A stretch of 16,837 nucleotides of DNA from VXYL01 sp047518105 (GTDB lineage: Bacteria; Pseudomonadota; Gammaproteobacteria; Pseudomonadales; Azotimanducaceae): positions 1-16,837 of the forward strand of contig JAKZRQ010000209.1 in the NCBI GenBank assembly GCA_047518105.1. Reading direction: 5' to 3'. The notes beneath the pieces were generated by a model. It worked only from the letters and a program-made list of their open reading frames with translations, had not been told where the DNA came from and made no database searches. A program made the position numbers and the translations under genes. Positions 7,315-15,595 of the stretch are shown here, piece after piece (position 1 is the first letter of the stretch; each line of letters starts with the position of its first letter).

Positions 7315-8199
7315 TCAGGACGTTCGCTGATGCGCCACGTCGTGCTGCTGCAACACCGCCAGGATCATCTCGTTGTGCACGGCCATGCCGGCGTTGTGGA
7401 ACTGATGTTCCAGCTGGCCGGCCCGAGCGCCCGGCGCAGGCGGCGAAAAACCCAACGGATAGTGGCGGGTGTGCGACTGGATTCCCCAGACGTTGCCCCC
7501 GGTGTCGAACAGCGGGCCGCCGCTTTGACCGACGACACCCGGGGTGGAGGTTTCGATGAATTTGCAGGTGGTGCCCTTGGGTGCGTTCGGCGCTTGCGTC
7601 CGCACGACGCGGGTCAGCATGCCCTCCAGCGGGAAGAGCGGCAGGGGTACGGAACCGGGCGGCAGGACGAAGGCTTTTCTCTCTTCGTCGTAGCTGGGCG
7701 TGATGTTGTGGAATGCGAACCCGAGCCGGCATAGGCTGCGACCGGGCGCGACATCCGGCCCCGGCGTCTTGAACACCGGATAGTTCGCGATGCTGTCGGG
7801 GTCGAAGGGTTGCAGGCGCGCGACGGCGATGTCCGCTGCGGGCGCGATGTGGGCAACCGTCATGCGGGCGCCATCCACGCCCCACCAGGTGGAGTGGTCG
7901 CGCACCGAAGCGTCCGTGGGGCGTTTGAACCGGCGCAGCTTGTTCACCCGGTGGGGGCGGCCCGAGGTGACGTCCTCGTTCATCTGGCGCACGTCCTGCT
8001 GGTATTTTCTGTACGTCCGCGCGGCTCTCTCCTGTTGCTGGATCATGGCGATCAGGTGCGCGGCGGTGACGATCCAGCCGTCCGCGTTGAGCGCCACGTA
8101 GGCGCCGATGGCGGCGCTGCAGTCGCCCTTGACGGTGCGGCTGGAAATCACGACAGGGCGGGTGAAGGCGCTGGCGATGGCGTAGGCTGTCGTAAACAT
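7315..8199 (-). CDS. Trypsin-like serine protease
   Basis: This 294-aa protein carries the chymotrypsin-fold triad: His48 in VTAAHL, Asp123 in AADIAVARL and Ser226 in GVVGQSGGPLFD. The GxSGGP motif and trailing WGIQSHT strand match HtrA/trypsin-like peptidases, but there is no PDZ domain after the protease domain. The first 20 residues have a modest hydrophobic stretch with no typical signal-peptide pattern, so location is uncertain and a cytoplasmic enzyme is possible. An insertion rich in basic and acidic residues (about 55-100) separates His from Asp. The start at 8199 has only a weak ribosome site. It is divergent from the M32 peptidase gene and lies upstream of the molybdoenzyme gene, with 182 bp between them. 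The substrate is unknown. Confidence 0.82.
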   Translation of the reverse strand: MFTTAYAIASAFTRPVVISSRTVKGDCSAAIGAYVALNADGWIVTAAHLIAMIQQQERAARTYRKYQQDVRQMNEDVTSGRPHRVNKLRRFKRPTDASVRDHSTWWGVDGARMTVAHIAPAADIAVARLQPFDPDSIANYPVFKTPGPDVAPGRSLCRLGFAFHNITPSYDEERKAFVLPPGSVPLPLFPLEGMLTRVVRTQAPNAPKGTTCKFIETSTPGVVGQSGGPLFDTGGNVWGIQSHTRHYPLGFSPPAPGARAGQLEHQFHNAGMAVHNEMILAVLQQHDVAHQRTS

Positions 8200-8312
8200 C
8201 TTGAAACTCGTGCGGCGAGTCGGGCGTGGTCGGCAATATGTGAACGATACCGGCTCGCACGGCGAAAACCGACCCCGGTGACGAGCCGCGTCGACCTTGG
8301 AGGAAGAATCAC

Positions 8313-9800
8313 ATGTCGTACCAAGCCCTGCACCAGCGGTTCAAGCGGATCGCCGATCTCAACCACGCCTTGTCGATGCTGTCCTGGGACGAAGCCGTGA
8401 TGATGCCGACCGGCAGCGGCGACGAGCGCGCGGAAGCCTTGGCGACGCTTACCGGCATGGTCCATGAACTCACTTCGGCACCCCAGACGCGTGAACTCGC
8501 CAACGCCGCCGACACCGGGGAACTCGACGCCTGGGAGGCGGCGAACGTCGCCAGGATCCGTCACGATTGGCGCACGGCGCAAGCGGTCCCCGGCGATCTC
8601 GTGATCGCCTTGTCCAGGGCGGTTTCGGCCTGCGAGCAGGCTTGGCGCCCGGCGCGGGGCCAGAACGACTGGGCCGCGGTCGCCCCAAAGCTTGGGACGG
8701 TCGTGGATCTGACCCGGCAGCGCGCGCAAGCGCTCGCCGAGGCGCTCGACTGCCAACCCTACGACGCCTTGCTGGACGACTACGAACCCGGCCTCACGCG
8801 GGCGGACATCGATCCCGTGTTCGAACAACTCGGGGCCGTGCTGCCTGGCATGGTGGATGATGCGATGGCTCGACAGGCGCGGGGGATCGTCCCCGAGGGT
8901 CCGTTCACCATTGATCGCCAGAAGGCGCTGGCCCAGGAACTGATGGCGGCGGTCGGCTTCGACTTCGAGCGCGGCCGGCTCGACGAGAGCCACCACCCGT
9001 TCTGCGGCGGCGCTGCCGGCGATACCCGAATCACCACCCGCTACAACGAGGACGACTTCCTGGAGTCCATGTTCGCCGCCCTGCACGAGACGGGGCATGC
9101 CATGTACCAGCAGGGCTTGCCCAGCGCGTGGCGCGGCCAGCCCGTGGGCGAGGCCGGCGGGATGGCGCTGCACGAAAGCCAGTCGCTGTTGATGGAGATG
9201 CAGGTCTGCCGCGGGGCGCCGTTTCTGGAATTCGCGGCGCCGATCATTCAGCGCACGCTGCTTGGAGCGGAAACCGGCGACCGGGCGTGGCAGGCGGACA
9301 ACCTGCGCAGGCTCGCGGCCAAGGTGGAGCGCGGTTTCATCCGGGTCGATGCGGACGAACTCACCTATCCGCTGCACGTCATTCTGCGCTACCGCCTGGA
9401 GACCGCCCTCTTGGACGGCAGCCTGGCCGTGGACGACATTCCCGACGCTTGGGACGAGGGCATGTCCGCATCGTTCGGCCTGTCCACGGCGGGAAACTAC
9501 GCCGACGGCTGCATGCAGGACGTGCACTGGTTTGCGGGATTGATCGGCTACTTCCCGAGCTACACGTTGGGTGCCGTCATGGCCGCGCAGATCTTTCGTG
9601 CTGCGAAGGCGGGCATTCCGGATCTCGACGCCGCCGTCCGCGCGGGTCGTTTCGGTGTGCTGTTCGACTGGTTGCGGGGCAAGGTGCATGGGCGCGGCAG
9701 CCTGCTCGGGACCCGTGAACTGATCGCGGAGGTGACCGGCTCGGACCTCGGCACCCGGGCGTACGTCGACCACTTGCGGACGCGGTATCTGGCGTCTTGA
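8313..9800 (+). CDS. Carboxypeptidase M32 (thermostable carboxypeptidase 1 family)
   Basis: This 495-aa protein is full length for peptidase family M32, zinc metallocarboxypeptidases that remove C-terminal residues from peptides in the cytoplasm. Family blocks are all present: HHPF (227-230), DTRITTRY (237-244), the zinc-binding HETGH (258-262), HESQSLL (287-293, with the third ligand Glu288), the ELTYPLH block near 350 and the GYFPSYTLG block near 410. The ATG at 8313 follows GGAGGAAG with 6 bases between, a strong ribosome site. It is divergent from the trypsin-like gene across 113 bp. It is followed at a 61-bp gap by the DUF6491 gene on the same strand. No signal peptide is visible. Confidence 0.95.
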   Translation: MSYQALHQRFKRIADLNHALSMLSWDEAVMMPTGSGDERAEALATLTGMVHELTSAPQTRELANAADTGELDAWEAANVARIRHDWRTAQAVPGDLVIALSRAVSACEQAWRPARGQNDWAAVAPKLGTVVDLTRQRAQALAEALDCQPYDALLDDYEPGLTRADIDPVFEQLGAVLPGMVDDAMARQARGIVPEGPFTIDRQKALAQELMAAVGFDFERGRLDESHHPFCGGAAGDTRITTRYNEDDFLESMFAALHETGHAMYQQGLPSAWRGQPVGEAGGMALHESQSLLMEMQVCRGAPFLEFAAPIIQRTLLGAETGDRAWQADNLRRLAAKVERGFIRVDADELTYPLHVILRYRLETALLDGSLAVDDIPDAWDEGMSASFGLSTAGNYADGCMQDVHWFAGLIGYFPSYTLGAVMAAQIFRAAKAGIPDLDAAVRAGRFGVLFDWLRGKVHGRGSLLGTRELIAEVTGSDLGTRAYVDHLRTRYLAS

Positions 9801-9861
9801 AGTGCAGCGGCAGGGGCGCAGGTGGCGTACACTATTTGCCAACGTCATTCGAGGACGGCAT

Positions 9862-10401
9862 GTGCCAATGCAACGTGCACTCACTAGGATGTTGGCGTTT
9901 GCCTGTTTGGCGGTAGGGCACGCCGACGAACCGGAGCGGACCGATGCCGCGCTCCCGGCCATCACGACCGAAGACATCTTGGCGAATCCCCTGGACGACA
10001 CGGCCTATGTCAAGTCGGCCCGGTGCCTCTCCACCGGCAAGTACCGGCGCATCGAGATCATGAACAACCAGACTCTGATATTTCATGGCCCTCGTGACGA
10101 CGCCTGGCTGAACGTCCTTCCAAACCGCTGTCTTGGCCTGCAATCGGACATGATCCTATCGGTCGAGAAACGCGGCATGCGGCTGTGCGCGCGGGATCGT
10201 TTCCGCGGCGTTTCGAGATTCCAGAACGATGTGCCGTCGATGCCGTGCAGTTTGGGCGACTTCCACCATGTGCGATCCGAGAACATCGGCGCCATCCGCG
10301 ACGCGTTCGAGGCCAGGGGACGGACATCGACGGTGGCGAAGACGGTGGGTGCGGGAGAGCGCGGCAAGGCCGCCCCCGAGGATCCTCCAGCGTCCGAGTA
10401 G
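9862..10401 (+). CDS. Secreted DUF6491 family protein
   Basis: This is a small protein of about 179 aa. I choose GTG 9862 because GAGGA (9851-9855) sits 6 bases upstream; the in-frame ATG at 9868 is the alternative and differs by two residues. Either start gives a signal peptide: positive N-terminus, hydrophobic MLAFACLAVG, and a GHA cleavage site before DEPERT. The mature part follows the DUF6491 pattern: a Cys followed by an RRIEIMNNQTLIF strand, WLNVLPNRCLGL, a RLCARD segment and a CSLGDFH ending. Four conserved Cys could form disulfides in the periplasm. The C-terminal tail is low complexity and charged. The function of the family is unknown. A TACACT hexamer at 9829-9834 may be a -10 element. 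Confidence 0.75.
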   Translation: MPMQRALTRMLAFACLAVGHADEPERTDAALPAITTEDILANPLDDTAYVKSARCLSTGKYRRIEIMNNQTLIFHGPRDDAWLNVLPNRCLGLQSDMILSVEKRGMRLCARDRFRGVSRFQNDVPSMPCSLGDFHHVRSENIGAIRDAFEARGRTSTVAKTVGAGERGKAAPEDPPASE

Positions 10402-10435
10402 CGGATGGCATCCGGTATCGCCGGATAGAGCCCGC

Positions 10436-10563
10436 CTAACCCGCATTTCTCACCAGGGGCAGCGCAGTCCGCCATCGGCACGATCATCGACATCGCGGTC
10501 AAACTAGTGAAACCCAAGAGCTTTTTGACGCCGACAAGCGGCCTGGTGAGAAATGCGGGCTAA
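10436..10563. mobile_element. 120-bp MITE-like element, IS1380-like ends, CTAA target duplication (copy 1)
   Basis: Perfect 18-bp terminal inverted repeats, CCCGCATTTCTCACCAGG at 10440-10457 and its reverse complement at 10542-10559, enclose 84 bp without a gene. CTAA at 10436-10439 and again at 10560-10563 is a 4-bp target duplication. The repeat length and a 4-bp duplication fit the IS1380 family; that name is from memory of the family and needs a database match. The element lies between the convergent DUF6491 and ligD genes. Its left 21 bp and an internal 49 bp are identical to the copy at the right window edge. Confidence 0.85.
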
Positions 10564-10586
10564 GGGTTCTTGGGTCTGGAAGTCGG

Positions 10587-13091
10587 TTACAAACGTTCCC
10601 CGAGCAGTTCTAGCCCACGTTCCAAGTCGGGCTCCGTGGTGAGCACCGCGGCCATGGGGTCGCCAACGCGTTCGAGCCGGGCCACCGCGTTCTTGAGGTG
10701 GTAGTTGGCGTTGTTGAGCCGGCCGTCGAGTTCGGACCACTTTACCGGCATCGACACCGAAGCGGCGACCTCCGCCCGGGCCGACAGCGGCGCCACCAGC
10801 AATTGGCCATGACCGTTTTGCAGGTAGTCGATGTAGACCTTGCTTTCCCGCTGGCGCACCACGCGGTTGATGGTGCAGATGTCCCCTCGCCGGCCGACGA
10901 TCACCCGGGCGAGCAGTTCGCCCAACGTCCGGGCCTGGTTATGGGTGAGCTGGCGGGCAAGCGGGAGCAGGATGTGCAGTCCGCTCGCGCCGCTGGTCTT
11001 CAAGAAACCGGGTAGATCGATCTCGTCCAACAGTTCCTTGATGGCCTTGGCCGCAGCCACGACGTGGGCGAAGGGCGCGTCCTTCGGGTCGAGATCGAGC
11101 ACGCACCAGTCCGGATGTTCGAGATCCGTGATGCGGCTGTGCCAGGCGTGGATGGGAATCGCGGCCATGTTCGCCAGGTACCTGAGCGACTCGACGTTCT
11201 GTACCACGAAGTAGTTCACCTCGCGTTCGGCGGACTCGCTCCACAGGGTCTTGCGGGTCAGCCAGTCGGGCACGAACGCGGGGGCATCCCGCTGGTAGAA
11301 GGACTTGCCGTGGATGCCGTCCGGGAACCGGGTCAGCACCAGGGGGCGGTCGGCCAAATAGGGCAGCATCCAGGGGGAAGCGTTCTCGTAGTAGTCGATG
11401 AGGTCGCCCTTGGTGAGTTGCTTCTCCGGAAAGAACACCTTGTCTGCGTTGGTGACGATCACCTCGCGCACGGGTTCGGGGTCGAGCTCGACGACGGCGG
11501 GCTCGTCGTAGGCGCTGACGCACTCGGCCGGTGCCTTGTCGTCGCGAAAGCGCAGGAAGACCGGATGTCGCAGGTTGCCCTCCGCGGAGTATTCCCGGAA
11601 CTCCACTTCGCAGACCAGCACGGGATCGACCCAGCGGTGGGCGCCGTGGGCAGCCAGCGGTTCGCCAGCGCCGAGGCCCGCGAGGCGGTTGTTGATCTCG
11701 CGCCGTTTCGCTTCGCCGAGTCCCGATCCGACGCGCCCGCAATAGGCCAGCACGCCGTCCCGGTACTCGGCTAGCGCAAGCGCTCCGATGTCCTCGGGAT
11801 TCGACTTGGCCGGCGTCCAGCCCGCGACCACGAAGTCCCGGGAGCGGGTGGCGCGCACCTTGCGCCAGTGGGTGCTGCGGCCGTTCTGGTAGGGGGAATC
11901 GGCGCGCTTTCCGACCACGCCTTCCAACCCCAAGCGGGTCATGGCCTCGAAGGTCTCGATGCCGTTGGCCTCGACGTGGGCCGAGTACCGGATCGGCCCG
12001 GAAGCGGGGAGCATCTCTTCGAGGATGCCCTTGCGTACGGTGAGCGGCTGCGCCTTGAGATCGAATCCGCAGGCATGGGGCAGATCGAATGCGAAGCAGA
12101 TGACGGGATCGTGCAACGACGCCCGCGCCAGGGCCGCTTCGCCGCGCAGTGCCGCGCGTTGCTGCAAGCGCGCGAAACTGGGCACGCCGCGCTCGTCGAG
12201 CACCACGACTTCGCTGTCGATGGCGAACTCGCGCTGAGGCAGGCGGCGCGCGCACTTGACGATCTCCGGGAATAGTGCGGTGAGGTCCACGCCCCGGCGC
12301 GAGCGCAGCGTTACGGCGTCGCCGTCGCGCTCGACCATCAGCCGGTAGCCGTCGTATTTGATCTCGAACACCCAGCCGTCGCGGTGGAATGGCTCCGAGG
12401 CGGTGGCGAGCATGGGCGCTTCGACCAACGACCGCGTCGCCGCCGGCTGCGGGGTCAAACCTGCAAGCTTGTCCGCGAATGCTGCCTCCACGTCCCGGGC
12501 GTGGTCCAAGGTGTCGACGGTGAGACCGGAGAAAACCGATTCGTCGGCGAGCGCTCCGGTGCCCGCCCATTGATCCCGCTCCTTGATGAGCAGCCACTCC
12601 TTGCCGGTGTTCTCCTTGCCCTTGAGCCGGACCAGGGTGAAGCGGCCGCGCAACTTGTGCCCGGACAGGTCGAACAACAGCTTGCCGTCGGCGAAACCGG
12701 TCGCGAAGTCCTCCAACTCCACGTAGGTGCCTTGGTCCCAGACGATGACGTGTCCTGCGCCGTAGTTGCCGTCGGGAATGCGGCCTTCGAAATCGGCGTA
12801 GTCCAGGGGGTGGTCCTCCACCAGGGCGGCGAAGCGCTTGTCCTCGGGATTCATCGACGGGCCCTTGGGCACCGCCCAGGAACGCAGCACGTTGTCCACT
12901 TCGAGGCGAAAGTCCCAATGCATGCGCGTGGCCGCGTGCTGCTGGACCACGAACAGCCGCCGCGGACCCGTGGCGGCCTGGCGCCGTAGGGAGTCGAATG
13001 GCTCCGGCGTCACCGAAGCCCGTCGCTTTGCACGGTACGCCGCCAATGGGTTCGCAGGCGGACGAATGGCGTCGGATGAGTCGGATTTCAT
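10587..13091 (-). CDS. ligD: ATP-dependent DNA ligase D (NHEJ)
   Basis: This 834-aa protein has the three-domain order seen in Pseudomonas LigD. The 3'-phosphoesterase (about 45-165) has HAATRMHWDFRLE with His52, Asp60 and the later His94. The ATP-dependent ligase (about 225-525) has the adenylation motif EIKYDGYR with Lys245, FAFDL (333-337), EGVVGKR (390-396) and WRKVRA (409-414). The C-terminal primase/polymerase (about 545-810) has the metal-binding DLDP (Asp667, Asp669) and SGASGLH (700-706). All catalytic residues I can check are present. It repairs double-strand breaks by end processing, gap filling and sealing, recruited by Ku. It is divergent from ku across a 116-bp spacer. No ribosome site precedes the ATG at 13091; the family-like N-terminus still supports this start. 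Confidence 0.97.
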   Translation of the reverse strand: MKSDSSDAIRPPANPLAAYRAKRRASVTPEPFDSLRRQAATGPRRLFVVQQHAATRMHWDFRLEVDNVLRSWAVPKGPSMNPEDKRFAALVEDHPLDYADFEGRIPDGNYGAGHVIVWDQGTYVELEDFATGFADGKLLFDLSGHKLRGRFTLVRLKGKENTGKEWLLIKERDQWAGTGALADESVFSGLTVDTLDHARDVEAAFADKLAGLTPQPAATRSLVEAPMLATASEPFHRDGWVFEIKYDGYRLMVERDGDAVTLRSRRGVDLTALFPEIVKCARRLPQREFAIDSEVVVLDERGVPSFARLQQRAALRGEAALARASLHDPVICFAFDLPHACGFDLKAQPLTVRKGILEEMLPASGPIRYSAHVEANGIETFEAMTRLGLEGVVGKRADSPYQNGRSTHWRKVRATRSRDFVVAGWTPAKSNPEDIGALALAEYRDGVLAYCGRVGSGLGEAKRREINNRLAGLGAGEPLAAHGAHRWVDPVLVCEVEFREYSAEGNLRHPVFLRFRDDKAPAECVSAYDEPAVVELDPEPVREVIVTNADKVFFPEKQLTKGDLIDYYENASPWMLPYLADRPLVLTRFPDGIHGKSFYQRDAPAFVPDWLTRKTLWSESAEREVNYFVVQNVESLRYLANMAAIPIHAWHSRITDLEHPDWCVLDLDPKDAPFAHVVAAAKAIKELLDEIDLPGFLKTSGASGLHILLPLARQLTHNQARTLGELLARVIVGRRGDICTINRVVRQRESKVYIDYLQNGHGQLLVAPLSARAEVAASVSMPVKWSELDGRLNNANYHLKNAVARLERVGDPMAAVLTTEPDLERGLELLGERL

Positions 13092-13145
13092 GGACGTATT
13101 GGCGTCGGGCTCTCTTCGTCGAGGTGCGTTCCGTGTTCTCCGCGC

Positions 13146-13175
13146 TTGTTGAGGGCGCCTCCGATTCGGTATATT
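13146..13175 (+). promoter_or_regulatory. Probable sigma-70 promoter of ku
   Basis: TTGTTG (13146-13151) and TATATT (13170-13175) are separated by 18 bases, close to the -35/-10 consensus. They lie in the ligD-ku spacer, with the -10 about 33 bases before the ku ATG at 13208, leaving a short leader with AGGGAG as ribosome site. Confidence 0.55.
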
Positions 13176-13207
13176 CCCACACGGCCTGATAACAGGGAGT
13201 CAGTCAC

Positions 13208-14110
13208 ATGGCCGCTCGCCCCATGGCTTCGGGAACCATTTCATTCGGCTTGGTGTCGATTCCGTGCAAGCTCTTCACCTCCGCCGACAACACCAGCGCC
13301 GTGCGCTTCAACTTCTTGAGCAAGGACGGATCGCGCCTGCGGCAGCAGTATATCCGGGCGTCCGACGGCGAGATAGTCGAGCGCGAGGACCGTGTCCAAG
13401 GCTACGAATTCGCCAAGGGACAGTACGTCACGTTCACGCCCGAGGAGTTGAAGGCGCTGAACGTCGTTGCCACCAACTCCATCGACATCAACGAGTTCAT
13501 CCCGCTCGCGGATGTCGAACGCATCTTCATCGACCGCGTCTACTACCTCGGTCCCGACAAGGGCGCATCGCGCTCGTACCACCTGTTGCGTGCGGCGCTG
13601 GAGGAGACGCAGCGTGCCGCACTCGCCCGCTACTCGGCGCGCGGCAAGAGCTACCTCGTGCTCATTCGGCCCATGGGCGAAGGCCTGGTCATGGAACAGC
13701 TCAAACACGACGACGAACTACGCAAACTCGACGAGGTGCCGCTCGACGTCTGCGAAGTCGACGCGAACGAACTTGAACTGGCGATCCAGATCATCGAACA
13801 ACGTGCCAACGACAAGTTCGAGCCGGAAAACTACGACGACGAAGTGAAGGCGCGCGTGCTCGAACTCATCCAGCAGAAGATCGACGGCCAGGATATTTCG
13901 GTGGCCCCGGAAGAGCGGCCCGAGGCCAAGATCATCGACCTGATGGATGCTCTCAGGCAATCGGTCGCCGACCGCAAACCGGCCAAGCGCGCCGCGGCGT
14001 CGCGGGCGACTCCTGGGGTGACTTCGAAAAGCGCAACCGGGGCGGAATCTGGGGCAGCAACTGGAGAACGAGCAGCGAGCCGTACCTCGGGCAAACGTTC
14101 CGCCGGCTGA
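13208..14110 (+). CDS. ku: Non-homologous end-joining protein Ku
   Basis: This 300-aa bacterial Ku begins with the typical SGTISFGLVSIPCKLF segment (8-23). It contains the ring/bridge core (about 30-255), including the GYEFAKGQYVTFTPEEL block (65-81) and the EVDANELELAIQIIEQ region. The last 45 residues are Lys-, Arg-, Ala- and Ser-rich, as in the extended C-terminal tails that help Ku bind and thread DNA. Bacterial Ku is a homodimer that rings DNA ends and recruits LigD, encoded divergently next door. The ATG at 13208 is preceded by AGGGAG and a good promoter. The MerR-TPR gene begins 34 bp after the ku stop on the same strand, so the two probably share a transcript. Confidence 0.97.
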   Translation: MAARPMASGTISFGLVSIPCKLFTSADNTSAVRFNFLSKDGSRLRQQYIRASDGEIVEREDRVQGYEFAKGQYVTFTPEELKALNVVATNSIDINEFIPLADVERIFIDRVYYLGPDKGASRSYHLLRAALEETQRAALARYSARGKSYLVLIRPMGEGLVMEQLKHDDELRKLDEVPLDVCEVDANELELAIQIIEQRANDKFEPENYDDEVKARVLELIQQKIDGQDISVAPEERPEAKIIDLMDALRQSVADRKPAKRAAASRATPGVTSKSATGAESGAATGERAASRTSGKRSAG

Positions 14111-14144
14111 CGGGGCGAGCGGTTTGGAAGGGGGCAGGACACCC

Positions 14145-15008
14145 ATGCGGCATTCCCAGGCCCAAGCGCTGGCGGTCACCCAAACGGGCTACCGGACCCG
14201 CGAAGTGGCGCAATTGATCGGACTCACGCCGACGCTGATCCGTAGCGCCGTGCGCCGTGGAGTGATCGAACCGTCGCGCGGCAAAGCGCGCGAGTTTCGC
14301 TTCTCCTTCCAGGATCTGGTCCTGCTGCGGACCGCCAAGGGCCTTCTGGATGCCGAGGTGCCGTCGCGGCGAGCGTTCGCAGCGCTGGCCAAACTGCGCG
14401 AACGGCTGAACGCCGACGGACGTCGGCGACCGCTGTCGGCGATGCGCATATTCGCGGACGGCAACACCGTGATGGTGCGTGAAGAGAACGCCTTGTGGGA
14501 GGCGGAAACGGGGCAGGGGCAATTCGCCTTCGACGTGGAGCACCTGGCCGGCGAGGTGCGCACGCTCGCCAAGCGAAACCTGGCGATCGCGAGACAGAGC
14601 GACGAACTCGACAGCGACGACTGGTACAACCTCGGCCTCGACCTCGAAGAGACGGCGCCCGACAGGGCGCCGGAAGCCTACACGCGGTCGATCTCCCTGA
14701 ATCCCGCCAACGCGGACGCCCACGTCAATCTCGGCCGACTTTTCCAAGTGCGCGGCGACTTGCGGCGTGCCAAGCGTCACTACCAGTTGGCGCTCGACAC
14801 GGTTCCCGAACACCAGCTCGCACTCTACAACCTGGGCACGGTGTTCGACGAACTCGACGAGCTCGACACCGCCGTCGGCTACTACAACCAGGCACCCCAG
14901 ATTCCCGACGCGCACTACAACCTGGCGCGCATTTTCGAGGTTCGCGGCGACGAACTGGCCTTCCGCCGGCACATGCGCCGCTACGAATCGCTGGTCGAAG
15001 CCGAATAG
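14145..15008 (+). CDS. MerR-like HTH and tetratricopeptide repeat protein
   Basis: I choose ATG 14145 because AGGA (14136-14139) is 5 bases upstream; an in-frame TTG at 14124 is a weaker alternative. The 287-aa protein starts with a MerR-type winged helix (about 15-65, GYRTREVAQLIGLTPTLIRS, then the RRGVIEP wing and F-rich FRFSFQDLVLLR). A short linker with a beta-rich segment (about 97-130) follows. Residues 158-275 form three to four TPR-like repeats: DDWYNLGLDLEE, NADAHVNLGRLFQVRGD, HQLALYNLGTVFDELDE and DAHYNLARIFEVRGD. No Cys-based metal site, typical of metal-sensing MerR proteins, is visible. The TPR part probably senses by protein or peptide binding. Its position 34 bp after ku suggests a role in controlling or serving the NHEJ genes. 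DNA target unknown. Confidence 0.85.
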   Translation: MRHSQAQALAVTQTGYRTREVAQLIGLTPTLIRSAVRRGVIEPSRGKAREFRFSFQDLVLLRTAKGLLDAEVPSRRAFAALAKLRERLNADGRRRPLSAMRIFADGNTVMVREENALWEAETGQGQFAFDVEHLAGEVRTLAKRNLAIARQSDELDSDDWYNLGLDLEETAPDRAPEAYTRSISLNPANADAHVNLGRLFQVRGDLRRAKRHYQLALDTVPEHQLALYNLGTVFDELDELDTAVGYYNQAPQIPDAHYNLARIFEVRGDELAFRRHMRRYESLVEAE

Positions 15009-15025
15009 GCCACTCTCTCGCTCCT

Positions 15026-15044
15026 GCAAATCATTTTCATTACT
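15026..15044. promoter_or_regulatory. Possible Fur box upstream of bfr
   Basis: The 19-base stretch GCAAATCATTTTCATTACT matches the Fur consensus GATAATGATAATCATTATC at 12 of 19 positions by eye. It sits in an AT-rich island between the MerR-TPR stop and bfr, with a TAATAT hexamer directly downstream that could be a -10 element. Iron control is expected for bacterioferritin, which raises the plausibility. Confidence 0.5.
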
Positions 15045-15124
15045 AATATCAATAAGTTACGTTGCCATGGTCACGGCTGCAGGGCATACTCAGCCCCCAT
15101 CAGACCGACCCGGAAGAACCCGCC

Positions 15125-15595
15125 ATGAAACCCCAGGATCCGAAGATCATCGACTTCTTGAACGGCGTCTTGAAGAACGAACTGACGGCGATCAACCAGT
15201 ACTTCCTGCACGCGCGCATGTTCAAGGATTGGGGCTTGGGCGCTCTTGGCGAACACGAACACGCCGAGTCCGTCGACGAGATGAAACACGCGGACAGGCT
15301 GATCGAACGCATTCTGTTCCTGGACGGTTTGCCCAACCTGCAGGACCTCGGCAAGCTGCGGATCGGCGAGAACGCACCCGAGATCCTCAAGTGCGACTTG
15401 GATCTCGAAATGAGCGCCATGCCGCTGTTGCGCGAAAGCGTCGCCTACGCCGAGACGGTGGGGGATTTCGTCAGCCGGGAGCTGTTCGAGGACATCCTCA
15501 CGTCCGAGGAAGAACACGCGGACTGGCTCGAAACCCAGCTCGAACTGATCGACAAGACCGGGCTTGCCAACTACCTCCAGTCGCAGATGGGTTGA
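15125..15595 (+). CDS. bfr: Bacterioferritin
   Basis: This 156-aa protein is close to E. coli Bfr in length and sequence (NELTAINQYFLHARMFKDWG, DEMKHADR, ILFLDGLPNLQDLGKL). Aligned on E. coli numbering plus one, the ferroxidase ligands Glu19, Glu52, His55, Glu95, Glu128 and His131 are all present, and Met53 is the haem ligand. It is therefore a haem-binding, ferroxidase-active subunit, not the inactive type of a two-subunit ferritin. It forms 24-mer shells that oxidise Fe(II) and store ferric mineral in the cytoplasm. GGAAGA precedes the ATG at 15125. No bacterioferritin-associated ferredoxin gene is seen nearby. The downstream ankyrin gene starts on the last base of its stop codon. Confidence 0.96.
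   Translation: MKPQDPKIIDFLNGVLKNELTAINQYFLHARMFKDWGLGALGEHEHAESVDEMKHADRLIERILFLDGLPNLQDLGKLRIGENAPEILKCDLDLEMSAMPLLRESVAYAETVGDFVSRELFEDILTSEEEHADWLETQLELIDKTGLANYLQSQMG

Noticed and set aside
4820..7330. A very long plus-strand open frame (836 codons) opposite the molybdoenzyme
   Set aside because: It is antisense to a clear XDH-family gene with all signatures; its translation is rich in Gly, Arg, Val and His with no recognisable domain, as expected for a shadow frame in GC-rich DNA.
8200..8312. Promoters in the spacer between the divergent protease and M32 genes
   Set aside because: Apart from the M32 ribosome site and a small ACTCG/CGAGT inverted repeat, I found no hexamer pair good enough to call.
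8148..10001. A 617-codon minus-strand open frame opposite the M32 peptidase
   Set aside because: The M32 gene has every family motif and a strong ribosome site; the antisense frame shows no known domain and fits GC-driven stop depletion.
10440..10559. Considered as a REP/BIME-type repeat or a plain bidirectional terminator
   Set aside because: The 18-bp inverted ends at the boundaries, a 4-bp flanking duplication and a second related copy fit a transposable element better.
10939..13182. Second long minus-strand frame over ligD
   Set aside because: It is the Arg/Pro-rich alternative frame of ligD with no domain content.
14767..15594. Upstream extension of the ankyrin reading frame
   Set aside because: It overlaps the MerR-TPR and bfr genes in another frame and has no repeat structure; the ATG at 15595 begins the ankyrin protein.
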